54,973 bases of DNA from Leptolyngbyaceae cyanobacterium (GCA_036703985.1 DATNQN010000140.1:1-54973), one strand, 5' to 3'; positions 44,547 through 53,548 are shown, counted from the stretch's first letter. Numbers and translations are program-made. The notes: a model not told the origin generated them from the letters alone.

Positions 44547-47171
44547 ATGCAACCCAATAATCCAAATCAATTTACTGAAAAAGCCTGGGAAGCGATCGCG
44601 CGCACCCCGGATATCATAAAAACAGTCCAGCAGCAGTACATCGAAACCGAACACTTGATGAAATCGCTGCTGGAACAAGAGGGCTTGGCTGCCAGTATAT
44701 TAAATAAAGCTGGGGCGAACGTGCAACGGGTGCGGGACTACACGGAAGACTTCATCAAGCGTTATCCGAAAGTTTCTGGTAGCAGTTCCGCCTACTGGGG
44801 TCGCAGCGTCGATACATTATTAGATAGAGCAGATACTTATCGCAAAGAATTACAAGACGACTTTATCTCGATCGAACACTTGTTACTAGGTTTTGCACAG
44901 GACGATCGGTTTGGCAAATCCTTATTTCAAGAATTTAGACTGGATGAAGCCAAACTAAAGAATACGATCAAAGCAATCCGAGGAAGCCAGAAAGTGACAG
45001 ATCAAAATCCGGAAGGCAAATATGAGGCTTTAGAAAAATATGGCCGAGATCTCACGGAATTGGCTCGTGCTGGTAAACTAGACCCAGTAATCGGACGAGA
45101 TGACGAGATTCGCCGCACCATTCAGATTTTATCGCGTCGGACGAAAAATAATCCCGTGTTGATCGGGGAACCGGGAGTTGGTAAAACTGCGATCGTAGAA
45201 GGATTGGCGCAAAGAATTCTCAGCGGCGACGTACCCCAATCTCTCAAAGATCGTAAACTAATTGCCTTAGATATGGGCGCTTTGATTGCCGGTGCGAAAT
45301 ACCGAGGTGAATTTGAAGAACGCTTGAAAGCAGTACTCAAAGAAGTTACCGATTCCCAAGGAAATATCATCCTATTTATCGATGAAATTCACACCGTTGT
45401 TGGTGCAGGTGCAACTCAAGGCGCGATGGATGCGGGAAACTTGCTTAAACCGATGTTAGCGCGGGGTGAGTTGCGTTGCATCGGTGCGACAACTTTGGAT
45501 GAATATCGCAAGTATCTGGAAAAAGATGCTGCTTTGGAACGTCGTTTCCAACAAGTTTACGTCGATCAACCAGGCGTAGAAGATACGATTTCGATTCTAC
45601 GGGGTTTGAAAGAGCGCTATGAAGTTCACCACGGGGTTAAAATTTCTGATAGTGCGTTGGTAGCGGCGGCAACTTTGTCTACTCGTTATATTAGCGATCG
45701 CTTTTTACCAGATAAAGCAATTGACTTAATGGACGAAGCGGCGGCGCGTCTGAAAATGGAGATTACCTCTAAGCCGGAAGAACTTGACGAGATCGATCGC
45801 AAAATTCTTCAATTAGAAATGGAGAAACTGTCGCTGCAAAAAGAAACCGATGTAGCTTCCAGAGAACGCTTGGAAAAATTAGAAAAAGAACTAGCGGATC
45901 TCAAAGAAGAACAACGTGCTTTAAGCGCACAATGGCAATCTGAAAAAGACGTGATCGTCGATATTCAAACCATCAAAGAAGAGATCGATCGCGTTAACGT
46001 CGAAATTCAACAAGCAGAACGCAATTACGATCTCAATCGCGCCGCTGAATTGAAATACGGCACGATGACCGAATTGCAGCGTAAATTAGAAGCAGCCGAA
46101 GTCAGACTAGCACAAACTCAAACTGGTGGAAAATCCCTATTGCGGGAAGAAGTCACCGAAGCAGATATCGCCGAAATCATCTCCAAGTGGACGGGAATTC
46201 CGATTAGCAAATTAGTGGAATCGGAAATGCAAAAACTCCTGCAATTGGAAGAAGAATTGCACAAGCGAGTAGTCGGACAAGAAGAAGCAGTAACGGCGGT
46301 TGCTGATGCAATTCAACGTTCTCGCGCAGGTTTAGCTGACCCGAATCGTCCTACCGCTAGCTTTATTTTCCTCGGTCCGACGGGTGTTGGCAAAACCGAA
46401 TTAGCTAAAGCTTTAGCTGCTTATCTATTCGACACCGAAGAAGCTTTAGTGCGAATCGATATGTCCGAATACATGGAAAAACACGCCGTATCGCGTTTGA
46501 TTGGTGCGCCTCCCGGATATGTCGGTTATGACGAAGGCGGACAATTAACCGAAGCAATTCGGCGTCGTCCTTATGCGGTAATTCTATTCGATGAAATCGA
46601 AAAAGCGCATCCGGATGTCTTCAACGTGATGTTGCAAATTCTTGATGATGGTCGCGTTACCGATGCTCAAGGTCACACGGTAGACTTTAAGAATAGCGTA
46701 ATTATCATGACCAGCAATATCGGTTCTCAATACATTTTAGATGTAGCTGGCGATGATTCCCGCTATGAAGAAATGCGGAGTCGCGTGATGGATGCGATGC
46801 GGAGTAATTTCCGTCCGGAATTCCTCAACCGGATCGATGAAATGATCATCTTCCACGGTTTGAATAAGCAAGAACTGCGAAGAATCGTACAATTGCAAGT
46901 ACAAAGATTGGGTAAACGTTTAAGCGATCGCAAAATGTCTCTCAAACTTTCTGATTCTGCATTAGACTTCTTAGCAGATGTAGGATACGACCCAGTTTAC
47001 GGCGCACGTCCATTAAAGAGAGCAATTCAACGGGAGTTAGAAACTCAAATTGCTAAATCTATTTTGCGCGGTGAATTCAATGATGGCGATACCATCTTTG
47101 TAGATGTGGAAAACGAACGTCTGGCATTTAAGCGATTACCGCAAGAATTGCTAACAGTTCAATCTAGTTAA
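44547..47171 (+). CDS. clpB: ATP-dependent chaperone ClpB
   Basis: Double-AAA+ disaggregase of 874 residues. N-terminal Clp domain (about residues 1-145), AAA-1 with Walker [10 protein letters not shown] at about 207-215 and LFIDEIHT, a long coiled-coil middle domain (about 410-525) that distinguishes ClpB from ClpC, and AAA-2 with Walker [10 protein letters not shown] at about 610 and [10 protein letters not shown]. It solubilises aggregated proteins with DnaK. GGGAGGGG lies just upstream of the ATG, and the terminator at 47203 follows. No CIRCE-like sequence is visible in the 149-bp leader. Confidence 0.97.
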   Translation: MQPNNPNQFTEKAWEAIARTPDIIKTVQQQYIETEHLMKSLLEQEGLAASILNKAGANVQRVRDYTEDFIKRYPKVSGSSSAYWGRSVDTLLDRADTYRKELQDDFISIEHLLLGFAQDDRFGKSLFQEFRLDEAKLKNTIKAIRGSQKVTDQNPEGKYEALEKYGRDLTELARAGKLDPVIGRDDEIRRTIQILSRRTKNNPVLIGEPGVGKTAIVEGLAQRILSGDVPQSLKDRKLIALDMGALIAGAKYRGEFEERLKAVLKEVTDSQGNIILFIDEIHTVVGAGATQGAMDAGNLLKPMLARGELRCIGATTLDEYRKYLEKDAALERRFQQVYVDQPGVEDTISILRGLKERYEVHHGVKISDSALVAAATLSTRYISDRFLPDKAIDLMDEAAARLKMEITSKPEELDEIDRKILQLEMEKLSLQKETDVASRERLEKLEKELADLKEEQRALSAQWQSEKDVIVDIQTIKEEIDRVNVEIQQAERNYDLNRAAELKYGTMTELQRKLEAAEVRLAQTQTGGKSLLREEVTEADIAEIISKWTGIPISKLVESEMQKLLQLEEELHKRVVGQEEAVTAVADAIQRSRAGLADPNRPTASFIFLGPTGVGKTELAKALAAYLFDTEEALVRIDMSEYMEKHAVSRLIGAPPGYVGYDEGGQLTEAIRRRPYAVILFDEIEKAHPDVFNVMLQILDDGRVTDAQGHTVDFKNSVIIMTSNIGSQYILDVAGDDSRYEEMRSRVMDAMRSNFRPEFLNRIDEMIIFHGLNKQELRRIVQLQVQRLGKRLSDRKMSLKLSDSALDFLADVGYDPVYGARPLKRAIQRELETQIAKSILRGEFNDGDTIFVDVENERLAFKRLPQELLTVQSS

Positions 47172-47202
47172 TTGTTAGCTGCTACAATAGTGTAGAGATT
47201 GC

Positions 47203-47233
47203 CCCACCTGAACAAAAGAGTTCGGGTGGGTTT
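47203..47233 (+). terminator. intrinsic terminator after clpB
   Basis: CCCACCTGAAC (47203-47213) pairs with GTTCGGGTGGG (47220-47230, one G-U) and is followed by TTT. It is 31 bp after the clpB stop and 20 bp ahead of the next gene's start. Confidence 0.7.
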
Positions 47234-47252
47234 ATAGATAAGGAGTATTAAA

Positions 47253-47816
47253 ATGGGTAAAAATAAAAAATCCTATAAAGGGCTTTTTATTTCAGATATT
47301 GATTGTATGAATGATGCCCGTATCAACCTCTTTTATGGCTTTGATGTGTTGGCTGTGGGATACAAAAGTGCCGCAGATATTCTTGTGAAACACGTTATTG
47401 AAAATGGTACAGATCAAGATACTCTTGTTTATCCAATTGTCTTTCTGTATCGGCAACATCTGGAACTTCGTTTTAAAGAAATTATTCGTGAAGGATGGTT
47501 GTTATTAAATGAAGGAAAAGACTTTCCCCCAATACATGATTTGCAAGAATTATGGAAGCAAGTAAAGGAAGTTATTAAAAAGCTTTTGCCGGACGAAGAA
47601 GAAACACAAGGAGAAAGTCTTATTGAGCATATAGTTAATGAATTTAGCAAACGTGATAAACAATCATACTCATTCCGATATCCTGGAGACAAAAAGGGAA
47701 ATAATCCCCTGGCTGACTTGCAATATATAAATATCAGGCACTTATCTGAGATGATTCAAGAAGCTTCCGACTTTCTCTATGGTGTTAGTTCTGCTATTGT
47801 TGATATGAGGAGTTGA
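47253..47816 (+). CDS. hypothetical protein, HEPN-like candidate
   Basis: A 187-residue all-helical-looking protein. Two segments stand out: FLYRQHLELRFKEIIREGW near residue 67 and PIHDLQELWKQV near 90. The YRxxLELxxK plus HDLxxLW spacing resembles helical HEPN-like proteins that often appear as toxins or defence RNases, but the canonical R-x4-6-H motif is not certain, so I keep this tentative. It starts after a strong AAGGAG site and 20 bp after the clpB terminator, and is the first of a run of small same-strand genes rich in toxin-antitoxin features. Confidence 0.45.
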   Translation: MGKNKKSYKGLFISDIDCMNDARINLFYGFDVLAVGYKSAADILVKHVIENGTDQDTLVYPIVFLYRQHLELRFKEIIREGWLLLNEGKDFPPIHDLQELWKQVKEVIKKLLPDEEETQGESLIEHIVNEFSKRDKQSYSFRYPGDKKGNNPLADLQYINIRHLSEMIQEASDFLYGVSSAIVDMRS

Positions 47817-47893
47817 GCATCAGAGTATTCATCAGATTGCTGATATGAATAGTGATGGAAGCCTCATAGCCGTCGATTAAAATAAAAAAACCT

Positions 47894-47928
47894 AGCTAGT
47901 AGGGTGGGTAATGCCCACCCTACTAGCT
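47894..47928. repeat. 15-bp perfect inverted repeat (GGTGGG type)
   Basis: AGCTAGTAGGGTGGG (47894-47908) and its exact complement (47914-47928) flank TAATG. It lies between the HEPN-like gene and the RHH-like gene. Common cyanobacterial hairpin type. It overlaps the start of a longer reading frame, which argues for the downstream ATG of the next gene. Confidence 0.85.
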
Positions 47929-47958
47929 ATAAGTCACTTTAAATCAGTGAAAGTTAGT

Positions 47959-48228
47959 ATGGAAACTGAAGATGAATTGCGTTCTGAATACAATTTACAT
48001 AGTTTGCGTGTCAGAAAATTAGGTTCTGAACGAAAAACTTTTGGTGGAACCACAATTCGTTTAGATCCCGATGTTGCAGAAGTATTTCCTAATTCAGAGT
48101 CAGTAAATGAAGCACTAAGGTTTTTAATTAGAATTGCCAAGGAGAACAAAGTATCTCAACCTATCTTTCCCAATTGGATCAGAAAAGAGAAGAAATCGAA
48201 AATATTTGTAAATGTTGTAGCACCATAA
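47959..48228 (+). CDS. RHH/BrnA-like small protein upstream of xisH
   Basis: An 89-residue protein. The DELRSEYNLHSL start and the strand-helix-helix block TTIRLDPDVAEVFPNSESVN then EALRFLIRIAKEN (about residues 31-65) resemble ribbon-helix-helix antitoxins such as BrnA. A second member of this type is at 49638. It may be an antitoxin or autorepressor. I chose the ATG at 47959, because earlier starts run into the hairpin at 47894-47928. Its stop TAA shares one base with the xisH ATG (TAATG), so translation is coupled. Confidence 0.65.
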   Translation: METEDELRSEYNLHSLRVRKLGSERKTFGGTTIRLDPDVAEVFPNSESVNEALRFLIRIAKENKVSQPIFPNWIRKEKKSKIFVNVVAP

Positions 48229-48644
48229 TGTCTGCTAGAGACTTATTTCATGAAGCCGTAAAACGGGCACTACAAAAACAACAGTGGGCAATTACTCATG
48301 ACCCATTAGAACTGGAATTGGATGAAGTAACTTTAAAAATTGACTTAGGCGCAGAACGTTTGATTGCAGCAGAACGAGGTGGTGAAAAAATTGCTGTTGA
48401 AGTCAAGAGTTTTGCTAGTCCCTCAGCAGTGAGTGAATTCCACACAGCACTAGGTCAGTTTCTCAATTATCAAATTATGATAGAGGAAAATGAACCAGAT
48501 CGCTTTTTATACTTGGCGGTTCCTTTAGAAACTTACGAGACATTCTTTCAGACGCGGTTAGCTCAAATTGCTGTACTAAGACATCAACTTAGCCTACTCA
48601 TATATGACCCAATTTTAGAGGAGATCGTGCAATGGATAAGTTAG
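48228..48644 (+). CDS. xisH: XisH family protein (fdxN element excision controlling factor-like)
   Basis: A 138-residue XisH homologue. The fold is predicted as PD-(D/E)xK nuclease-like: KIDLGAERLIAAERGGEKIAVEV holds Asp39, then Glu58 and Lys60 in EVK, the pattern of the active site. In Anabaena XisH acts with XisI and XisF in excision of the fdxN element, but most cyanobacteria carry xisHI without that element, so the usual role is unknown. No fdxN element or xisF is in this window. It overlaps the RHH-like gene by one base and xisI by 13 bases. Confidence 0.9.
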   Translation: MSARDLFHEAVKRALQKQQWAITHDPLELELDEVTLKIDLGAERLIAAERGGEKIAVEVKSFASPSAVSEFHTALGQFLNYQIMIEENEPDRFLYLAVPLETYETFFQTRLAQIAVLRHQLSLLIYDPILEEIVQWIS

Positions 48645-48967
48645 AACATTATCGCGATTGCATTCAAGAAGTTCTCACCAAGCATGGTAGCGCTCAACTT
48701 CAGCATAGTGAGGTTGATAATGAATTAATTTTCGATACAATTCGCGATCGCTACCAGTGGATGCGGATAGGTTGGAATGGATTACATCGGGTGTATCATA
48801 TCGTGATGCACTTTGATATTCGAGATGGCAAAATCTGGATTCAACAAAATATGACGGATGTAAATATAGCGGAAGAATTGGTTGATATGGGAGTGCCAAA
48901 AGAGGATATCGTGTTAGGATTGCATCCACCTTATAAGCGTCCTTATACGGGATATGGCGTTGCTTAA
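48632..48967 (+). CDS. xisI: XisI family protein
   Basis: A 111-residue protein matching XisI: MDKLEHYRDCIQEVLTKHG at the start, YQWMRIGWNGLHRVYHIVMH in the middle and VLGLHPPYKRPYTGYGVA at the end, a strongly conserved tail. XisI is thought to work with XisH in DNA excision control, but its biochemical role is unknown. GAGGAG lies upstream of the ATG, and the 13-base overlap with xisH implies coupled translation. Confidence 0.93.
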   Translation: MDKLEHYRDCIQEVLTKHGSAQLQHSEVDNELIFDTIRDRYQWMRIGWNGLHRVYHIVMHFDIRDGKIWIQQNMTDVNIAEELVDMGVPKEDIVLGLHPPYKRPYTGYGVA

Positions 48968-49097
48968 ACTAAACATTAGTTACTAGCTTGTTATTCTTGA
49001 GGCATCGATCGCAAAAGGGCTCTTAAATGACAGGAAAAAAGTTTTCGACTTTTTTAGCTAATATTTAAGAATAGTTACTAGGGAGTTTCAAATCATC

Positions 49098-49328
49098 ATG
49101 ACACTAGAACAGCTAGAAGCGCAAGTTCTGGCACTACCAAAAGATTCTCAAGCCGCACTGCTAGCCAAACTCCTTGCATACTTAGGTCAAAGCGATGAAA
49201 TCGATCGAGAAGTTGCAAGTGCCTGGACTCAGGAAGCCCAATTGCGCGATCGAGCAATGGACGAAAATCGAGTTACTGGCATTCCTGCGGAACAAGTGTT
49301 TCATAAACTTCGCGAGTCTTTGCAATGA
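49098..49328 (+). CDS. addiction module antitoxin-like protein
   Basis: A 76-residue acidic helical protein of the TIGR02574 addiction-module type (MTLEQLEAQVLALPKDSQAA at the start, then LRDRAMDENRVTGIPAEQVF). It overlaps the next gene by four bases (ATGA), the usual layout for antitoxin-toxin pairs. It is predicted to bind and neutralise the ParE/RelE-like toxin that follows. AGGGAG sits upstream of the ATG. The C-terminal segment, VTGIPAEQVFHKL, is typical. Confidence 0.88.
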   Translation: MTLEQLEAQVLALPKDSQAALLAKLLAYLGQSDEIDREVASAWTQEAQLRDRAMDENRVTGIPAEQVFHKLRESLQ

Positions 49329-49621
49329 AACAAGTTGTATTTCATCCATTAGCAAATGAGGAGTTAGCTAACGCCGTTACCTACTACGAAGAGCAAAGAC
49401 AGGGGCTAGGGTTGGAATATTTAGAAGAGGTAGAACACGCAGTAAATTTCCTCAGACGTTATCCGGAAGCAGGTTTAGACGTTCAGGGTTCAGTTCGTCG
49501 CCTAATTTTGCCTAAATTTCCTTACTCGCTGCTGTACCGTATCCTTGAAGGCGAAGAGATTCGTATTTTGGCAGTAGCACATCACAAGCGTAGACCACAA
49601 TACTGGAGCGATCGCGATTAG
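49325..49621 (+). CDS. ParE/RelE superfamily toxin
   Basis: A 98-residue basic protein with the RelE/ParE fold: VVFHPLANEELANAVTYYEEQ at the start, FLRRYPEAGL near 50, and SLLYRILEGEEIRILAVAHHKRRP at the end. ParE members poison DNA gyrase and RelE members cleave mRNA in ribosomes; the sequence resembles the ParE/YafQ-like side but the target cannot be decided. It overlaps the antitoxin by four bases. It probably stabilises its locus. Confidence 0.88.
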   Translation: MKQVVFHPLANEELANAVTYYEEQRQGLGLEYLEEVEHAVNFLRRYPEAGLDVQGSVRRLILPKFPYSLLYRILEGEEIRILAVAHHKRRPQYWSDRD

Positions 49622-49637
49622 TTTATACTTATTAGCT

Positions 49638-49907
49638 ATGAACAAAACATCTTTTAATAAATCGCAAAACTCTGACGACGATCTTTTACCTGAGTACAAT
49701 TTTGATTACCAGAAAGCGAAAGCTAATCGCTCTGAAAAAAAGAGATTAAAAGTTGTCGTCTTAGATGAAGATGTAGCTGAGTTTTTCACAACTGCGGAGT
49801 CAGTCAACAAAGCGCTACGGGAGTTAATCGAGACAATGCCACAAGCAAAAAAGAGTGAAAAATTTAATATTACGTTATTTCAATTATGCTGGAGTGATTA
49901 TCAATGA
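49638..49907 (+). CDS. RHH/BrnA-like small protein upstream of DUF29
   Basis: An 89-residue protein related to the one at 47959: shared segments are VVVLDEDVAEFFTTAESVN and KALRELIE, the strand-helix-helix core. Its N-terminus is polar. The stop codon overlaps the next gene's start (ATGA, four bases), so it is translationally coupled to DUF29 here, whereas the other family member is coupled to xisH. Antitoxin or repressor role is inferred. The last about 15 residues (FNITLFQLCWSDYQ) are unusual and could come from a frameshift near the end. Confidence 0.6.
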   Translation: MNKTSFNKSQNSDDDLLPEYNFDYQKAKANRSEKKRLKVVVLDEDVAEFFTTAESVNKALRELIETMPQAKKSEKFNITLFQLCWSDYQ

Positions 49908-50368
49908 AACCATCTCCGCCGTCAACAGTTCACAATTTATCTCTATTATATGAAGAAGATTACTACTTGTGGTTGGAAACCACTGCCAAACTCTTGAGAG
50001 AAGGGCAAGTTTCTTTGCTTGATACCGCTAATTTGCTAGAAGAAATTGAAGATATGGGTAGGAGTGAAAAACGAGCGGTTTATAGCAATTTAAAAATTTT
50101 GTTAATGCACCTCCTTAAATATAAGTATCAACCAGAAAAACGATCGAACAGTTGGCTAGCCACTATTGTTGAGCATCGACAAAGACTTAAAAAAGCTTTT
50201 AAGGAAAGCCCAAGTTTGCAATCGTATTTTACTGAAATATTTAATGAGTGCTATCAAGATGCCAGGGAATTAGCTGCTGCTGAAACAGGTTTGGGGTTAG
50301 ATTCTTTTACATTAGACTGTACTTACACGCCCGAATTAGCGATCGATTCTCAATTTCTACCAGAATAA
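49904..50368 (+). CDS. DUF29 family protein, copy 1
   Basis: A 154-residue helical protein of the DUF29 family: LYEEDYYLWLETTAKLLREG, then LLEEIEDMGRSEKRAVYSNL, KYKYQPEKRSNSW and DCTYTPELAIDSQFLPE. DUF29 is common in cyanobacteria and its function is unknown. The start overlaps the stop of the RHH-like gene by four bases. It is a near-tandem duplicate of the next gene. The sequence alone does not say whether it is a toxin, an antitoxin or something else. Confidence 0.88.
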   Translation: MKPSPPSTVHNLSLLYEEDYYLWLETTAKLLREGQVSLLDTANLLEEIEDMGRSEKRAVYSNLKILLMHLLKYKYQPEKRSNSWLATIVEHRQRLKKAFKESPSLQSYFTEIFNECYQDARELAAAETGLGLDSFTLDCTYTPELAIDSQFLPE

Positions 50369-50431
50369 ATTGGTGATGTAACCTTATTTTCTTATAATAA
50401 AACAAAGCTTTCAGATGTGGGAGACAGACTG

Positions 50432-50887
50432 ATGGCAACCGAATTACAAGCCAGCCAAAAAAGTCTCTATGAAAACGATTTCGTGTGCTGGTTAGAAACG
50501 ACAATCGAACAATTGCGTAACCAGGATTATGCTTCCGTAGACTGGGCAAATTTGATTGAAGAAATTGAGGATATGTCAAAACGGGAGCGAAAAAGCCTGA
50601 AAAGTAACTTGATAGTAATTTTACTTCATCTTCTTAAATGGCAATATCAACCAGAATCTCGTAGTGGCAGTTGGAAAAGCAGTATTCGGGAACATCGCAG
50701 GCGTATTAAAGAAGATTTGAAGGATTCGCCAAGTTTAGTACCTTATTTTCAAGAAATATTTGCTGATTGCTATGTAAATGCTCGCGAACAAGCAGCAGAT
50801 GAAACAGGTTTATCATTAGAAGCTTTTCCGTTAGATTGTCCTTACACAACTGAATTAGCGCTCGATTCCGAATTTTTACCGGAGTAA
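50432..50887 (+). CDS. DUF29 family protein, copy 2
   Basis: A 151-residue second DUF29 protein with the same order of motifs (LYENDFVCWLETT, LIEEIEDMSKRERKSL, WQYQPESRSGSW, DCPYTTELALDSEFLPE). I chose the ATG at 50432, since GGGAG lies eight bases upstream; a GTG at 50417 in frame lacks such a site. It is 63 bp after copy 1 and probably arose by tandem duplication. Copy 2 has no RHH-like partner of its own. Confidence 0.88.
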   Translation: MATELQASQKSLYENDFVCWLETTIEQLRNQDYASVDWANLIEEIEDMSKRERKSLKSNLIVILLHLLKWQYQPESRSGSWKSSIREHRRRIKEDLKDSPSLVPYFQEIFADCYVNAREQAADETGLSLEAFPLDCPYTTELALDSEFLPE

Positions 50888-50909
50888 GTTATAGTCGCTT
50901 GTCAATCTC

Positions 50910-50942
50910 AGAAACCCGGTTTCTTCAAGAAACCGGGTTTCT
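50910..50942. repeat. dispersed palindrome, copy 3 of 3
   Basis: Arms of 16 bases (AGAAACCCGGTTTCTT and its complement) flank a single C. Same sequence as the copies at 2135 and 33321, whose centre base is G and T. It starts 23 bp after the stop of the DUF29 gene. Confidence 0.85.
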
Positions 50943-51088
50943 ATACACCATTAATAATGGGACAGATTGTATCTAAACAACCTGTCCCCTACAAGTTTTC
51001 TTTTGTCCAAATTACGGACGTTTAAAAACATAGTTATTATTCTGGGTGTCTTAACTTATGACTATCCCATCCACAAATAGAAAACCTC

Positions 51089-52090
51089 CTATTTCCCCCA
51101 TTGGAAAATAGTGGCTCCCCAACTTAAGCCAGCACCAAAACCAGCAGCCGCGATCGTATCTCCGGGTTTAATTTTCCCTTGGCGCACTGCTTCATCCAAA
51201 GCGATCGGGATAGAAGCAGCGGAAGTATTGCCGTAATGGGCTAGATTGCTGATTACTTTATCGGGGGGAATCTTCAGGCGATCGGCAACTGCATCCAGAA
51301 TGCGTTGATTAGCTTGATGTAGGATGAGCCAATCTACTTTGTCAACGCTCAAATTAGCGCGAAATAAAGCTTTTTCTATCACTTCCGGCACTTTTTTGAC
51401 AGCAAAGCGATAAATTTCTTGGCCGTTCATAGTGATGGGTTGGTAAGTACCTTGGCTAATGGTAACTCCCTCAACTAATTCTTTGGGCTGTCCTTGGTAA
51501 GCCAAATTCAAAGAATGATTTTGGCTGCCATCGCTTCTGAGCTCAAATCCCGAAAAGCGATCGCATTCCGAAGCCTGCATCACGATCGCCCCAGCCCCAT
51601 CCCCAAATAAAATACAAGTACGACGATCGGACCAGTCTACCCAACGAGAAAGAATATCAGCCGCTACCAGCAAAACATTCCGATAAACACCACTACGGAT
51701 AAACTGGGCACCCGTTACCATCCCAAACACAAAACCAGAGCAAGCAGCAGTTAAATCGAAAGCCACTGCTTGCTTTGCGCCCAATTTGCCCTGAATTAAG
51801 CCAGCAGTGCCAAACAAATCGTCAGCCGTAGAAGTAGCCAGAATAATCAAGTCTAACTCTTCTGGAGAAATCCCAGCCATTGCGATCGCTTCTTTCGCCG
51901 CCGCAGTCGCCAAGTCGCTTACCGAGTCGGCAACTCCCGCCAGACGCCGCTGTTTAATCCCAGTCCGAGTAGCAATCCACTCATCAGATGTTTCCACCAG
52001 TTGAGTTAGACCCTGATTATCCAAATAAGTTGTCGGTGTGGCGGCACCGCTGCCTGTAATGGCAATGCCAAATCCTGATTGTTGCAACAT
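51089..52090 (-). CDS. fabH: beta-ketoacyl-ACP synthase III
   Basis: FabH of 333 residues. Catalytic triad: Cys117 in LTAACSGFVFG, His258 in LHQANQR and Asn288 in SNLAHYGNTSAAS. ITGSGAATPTTYLDNQGL and EWIATRTGIKQRR match the family. It condenses acetyl-CoA with malonyl-ACP to start fatty-acid synthesis. The ATG overlaps the plsX stop by one base (TAATG), so it is translationally coupled to plsX. GGAGAG lies just upstream. Confidence 0.96.
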   Translation of the reverse strand: MLQQSGFGIAITGSGAATPTTYLDNQGLTQLVETSDEWIATRTGIKQRRLAGVADSVSDLATAAAKEAIAMAGISPEELDLIILATSTADDLFGTAGLIQGKLGAKQAVAFDLTAACSGFVFGMVTGAQFIRSGVYRNVLLVAADILSRWVDWSDRRTCILFGDGAGAIVMQASECDRFSGFELRSDGSQNHSLNLAYQGQPKELVEGVTISQGTYQPITMNGQEIYRFAVKKVPEVIEKALFRANLSVDKVDWLILHQANQRILDAVADRLKIPPDKVISNLAHYGNTSAASIPIALDEAVRQGKIKPGDTIAAAGFGAGLSWGATIFQWGK

Positions 52091-53124
52091 TACTCTCCAT
52101 CAGCCGCCGGTGCAGCCGCTTTCTGATACCGAGATTGAATCCGCTCCAATACTTGGTTATCTATAGCTTCCTTAGCCAAGCGAATCGCGTTAAAAATGGA
52201 AGGAGCTTGAGAAGAACCGTGGCTGATAATACAGATACCATCCACTCCCAACAGCAAGCCACCACCATGTTCGGCGTGATCCACCCGTTGTTTAATTCGC
52301 TTCAAATTCGGTTTGAGCATTGCCGTACCTAGTTGACCCCGCCATCCTTGAGGTAATTCCTCCCTCAGGATTTGCAGCATCACCTCACCCACCGCTTCGG
52401 CAAATTTCAGCAGAACATTGCCGGCAAAACCATCGCAAACGATCACGTCAAACCTACCGGAGAGGACATCTCGACCTTCAGCGTTACCGATGAAAGAAAT
52501 TTTGTTATTTTCTTGCAGCATTTGGTGAGTTCGCACTGCCAAGTCGTTACCCTTAGTAGATTCCTCACCGATATTGAGCAATCCCACTTTCGGGTCTGGT
52601 ATCCCCAGTACGTACTGGCTGTAAATCGATCCCATGACCGCAAACTGTTCCAAAAACTTGGGACGGCAGTCAACATTTGCGCCGACATCGAGGATCAGCA
52701 CTGGCTTACCAGCGACGATCGTCGGAAAAACTGCCCCAATTGCTGGCCGATCGATTCCTCGCAGTCTACCCAAGCGTAGCAGTGCGGCTGCCATTGCCGC
52801 CCCGGAGTGGCCTGCTGAAACCACTGCATCAGCCCGTTTTTGCTTCACCAAATCCATTGAGACGTTGATGGAAGCCTTGGGCTTGCGTTTTAAGCCGCTC
52901 AATGGCTCTTCGTGCATTTCGATCGTACCTTCGGCTGGCACGATTTCCACTGGAAAAGAACTTCCGTGTTGCCCTAAAATTGCTTCAATTTGGGGTCGAT
53001 CCCCAACCAGCAACACTTCTATGTCCAATTCTTCTTTTGCTCTAAGAGCGCCAGCAACGATTTCGGCGGGAGCAAAATCCCCACCCATAGCGTCAATTGC
53101 AATCCGTGCGCGAGTCGATCCCAT
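52090..53124 (-). CDS. plsX: phosphate acyltransferase PlsX
   Basis: PlsX of 344 residues: IAIDAMGGDFAPAEIVAGAL at the start, then GHSGAAMAAALLRLGRL near 105, LDVGANVDCRP near 145 and the VDHAEHGGGLLLGVDGI region near 282. It converts acyl-ACP to acyl-phosphate for phospholipid synthesis. First gene of the plsX-fabH pair on the reverse strand, a common arrangement in bacteria. No clear ribosome-binding site appears before the ATG. Confidence 0.95.
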   Translation of the reverse strand: MGSTRARIAIDAMGGDFAPAEIVAGALRAKEELDIEVLLVGDRPQIEAILGQHGSSFPVEIVPAEGTIEMHEEPLSGLKRKPKASINVSMDLVKQKRADAVVSAGHSGAAMAAALLRLGRLRGIDRPAIGAVFPTIVAGKPVLILDVGANVDCRPKFLEQFAVMGSIYSQYVLGIPDPKVGLLNIGEESTKGNDLAVRTHQMLQENNKISFIGNAEGRDVLSGRFDVIVCDGFAGNVLLKFAEAVGEVMLQILREELPQGWRGQLGTAMLKPNLKRIKQRVDHAEHGGGLLLGVDGICIISHGSSQAPSIFNAIRLAKEAIDNQVLERIQSRYQKAAAPAADGE

Positions 53125-53548
53125 TGATCAATGTGATAGAAACCTCAAAAATTTTACCAGATGGTACATATCGAAAAATCACACCAAGAAAGCATTTGTA
53201 GGGAATCGACTCCAAAAACAGGTTTACGCCAGGAGGAAAGAAAGGATAAAGTCTGAAGGATGAAGTCTCAAGTGTGAAGGATAAAGGATGAATTCTCACC
53301 CGTTAGAATTCGCAAATTTTCTCTTTCTCCCAGCCCGAGAGTCCCCTGCCTTTCCGTTTCCCCTCCAAATAGTAAATTTGGCCCTGCTTGAGCGAACTGT
53401 GATTTTTAATAGGGGATGACCCTACTCTTCACGCTTGTCCCCGTTGACTCTATCCTTTTTTTGTTCGCAATTTTAACTAAACCGGGTTTTGGAAAGCAAA
53501 GAATGGATACTATTATTCACTGCCCGAAGCTATAGAGGAGATGTAAAA
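53125..53548. other. 424-bp gap between plsX and dacB with GGATGAAG repeats
   Basis: It carries both divergent promoters. At 53236-53293 there are GGATAAAG/GGATGAAG-type units like those at 21269. Otherwise there is no RNA gene, hairpin or clear operator. Confidence 0.55.

Noticed and set aside
52372-53263. Forward frames opposite plsX
   Set aside because: They are shadows of plsX; composition and position match the reverse-strand gene.
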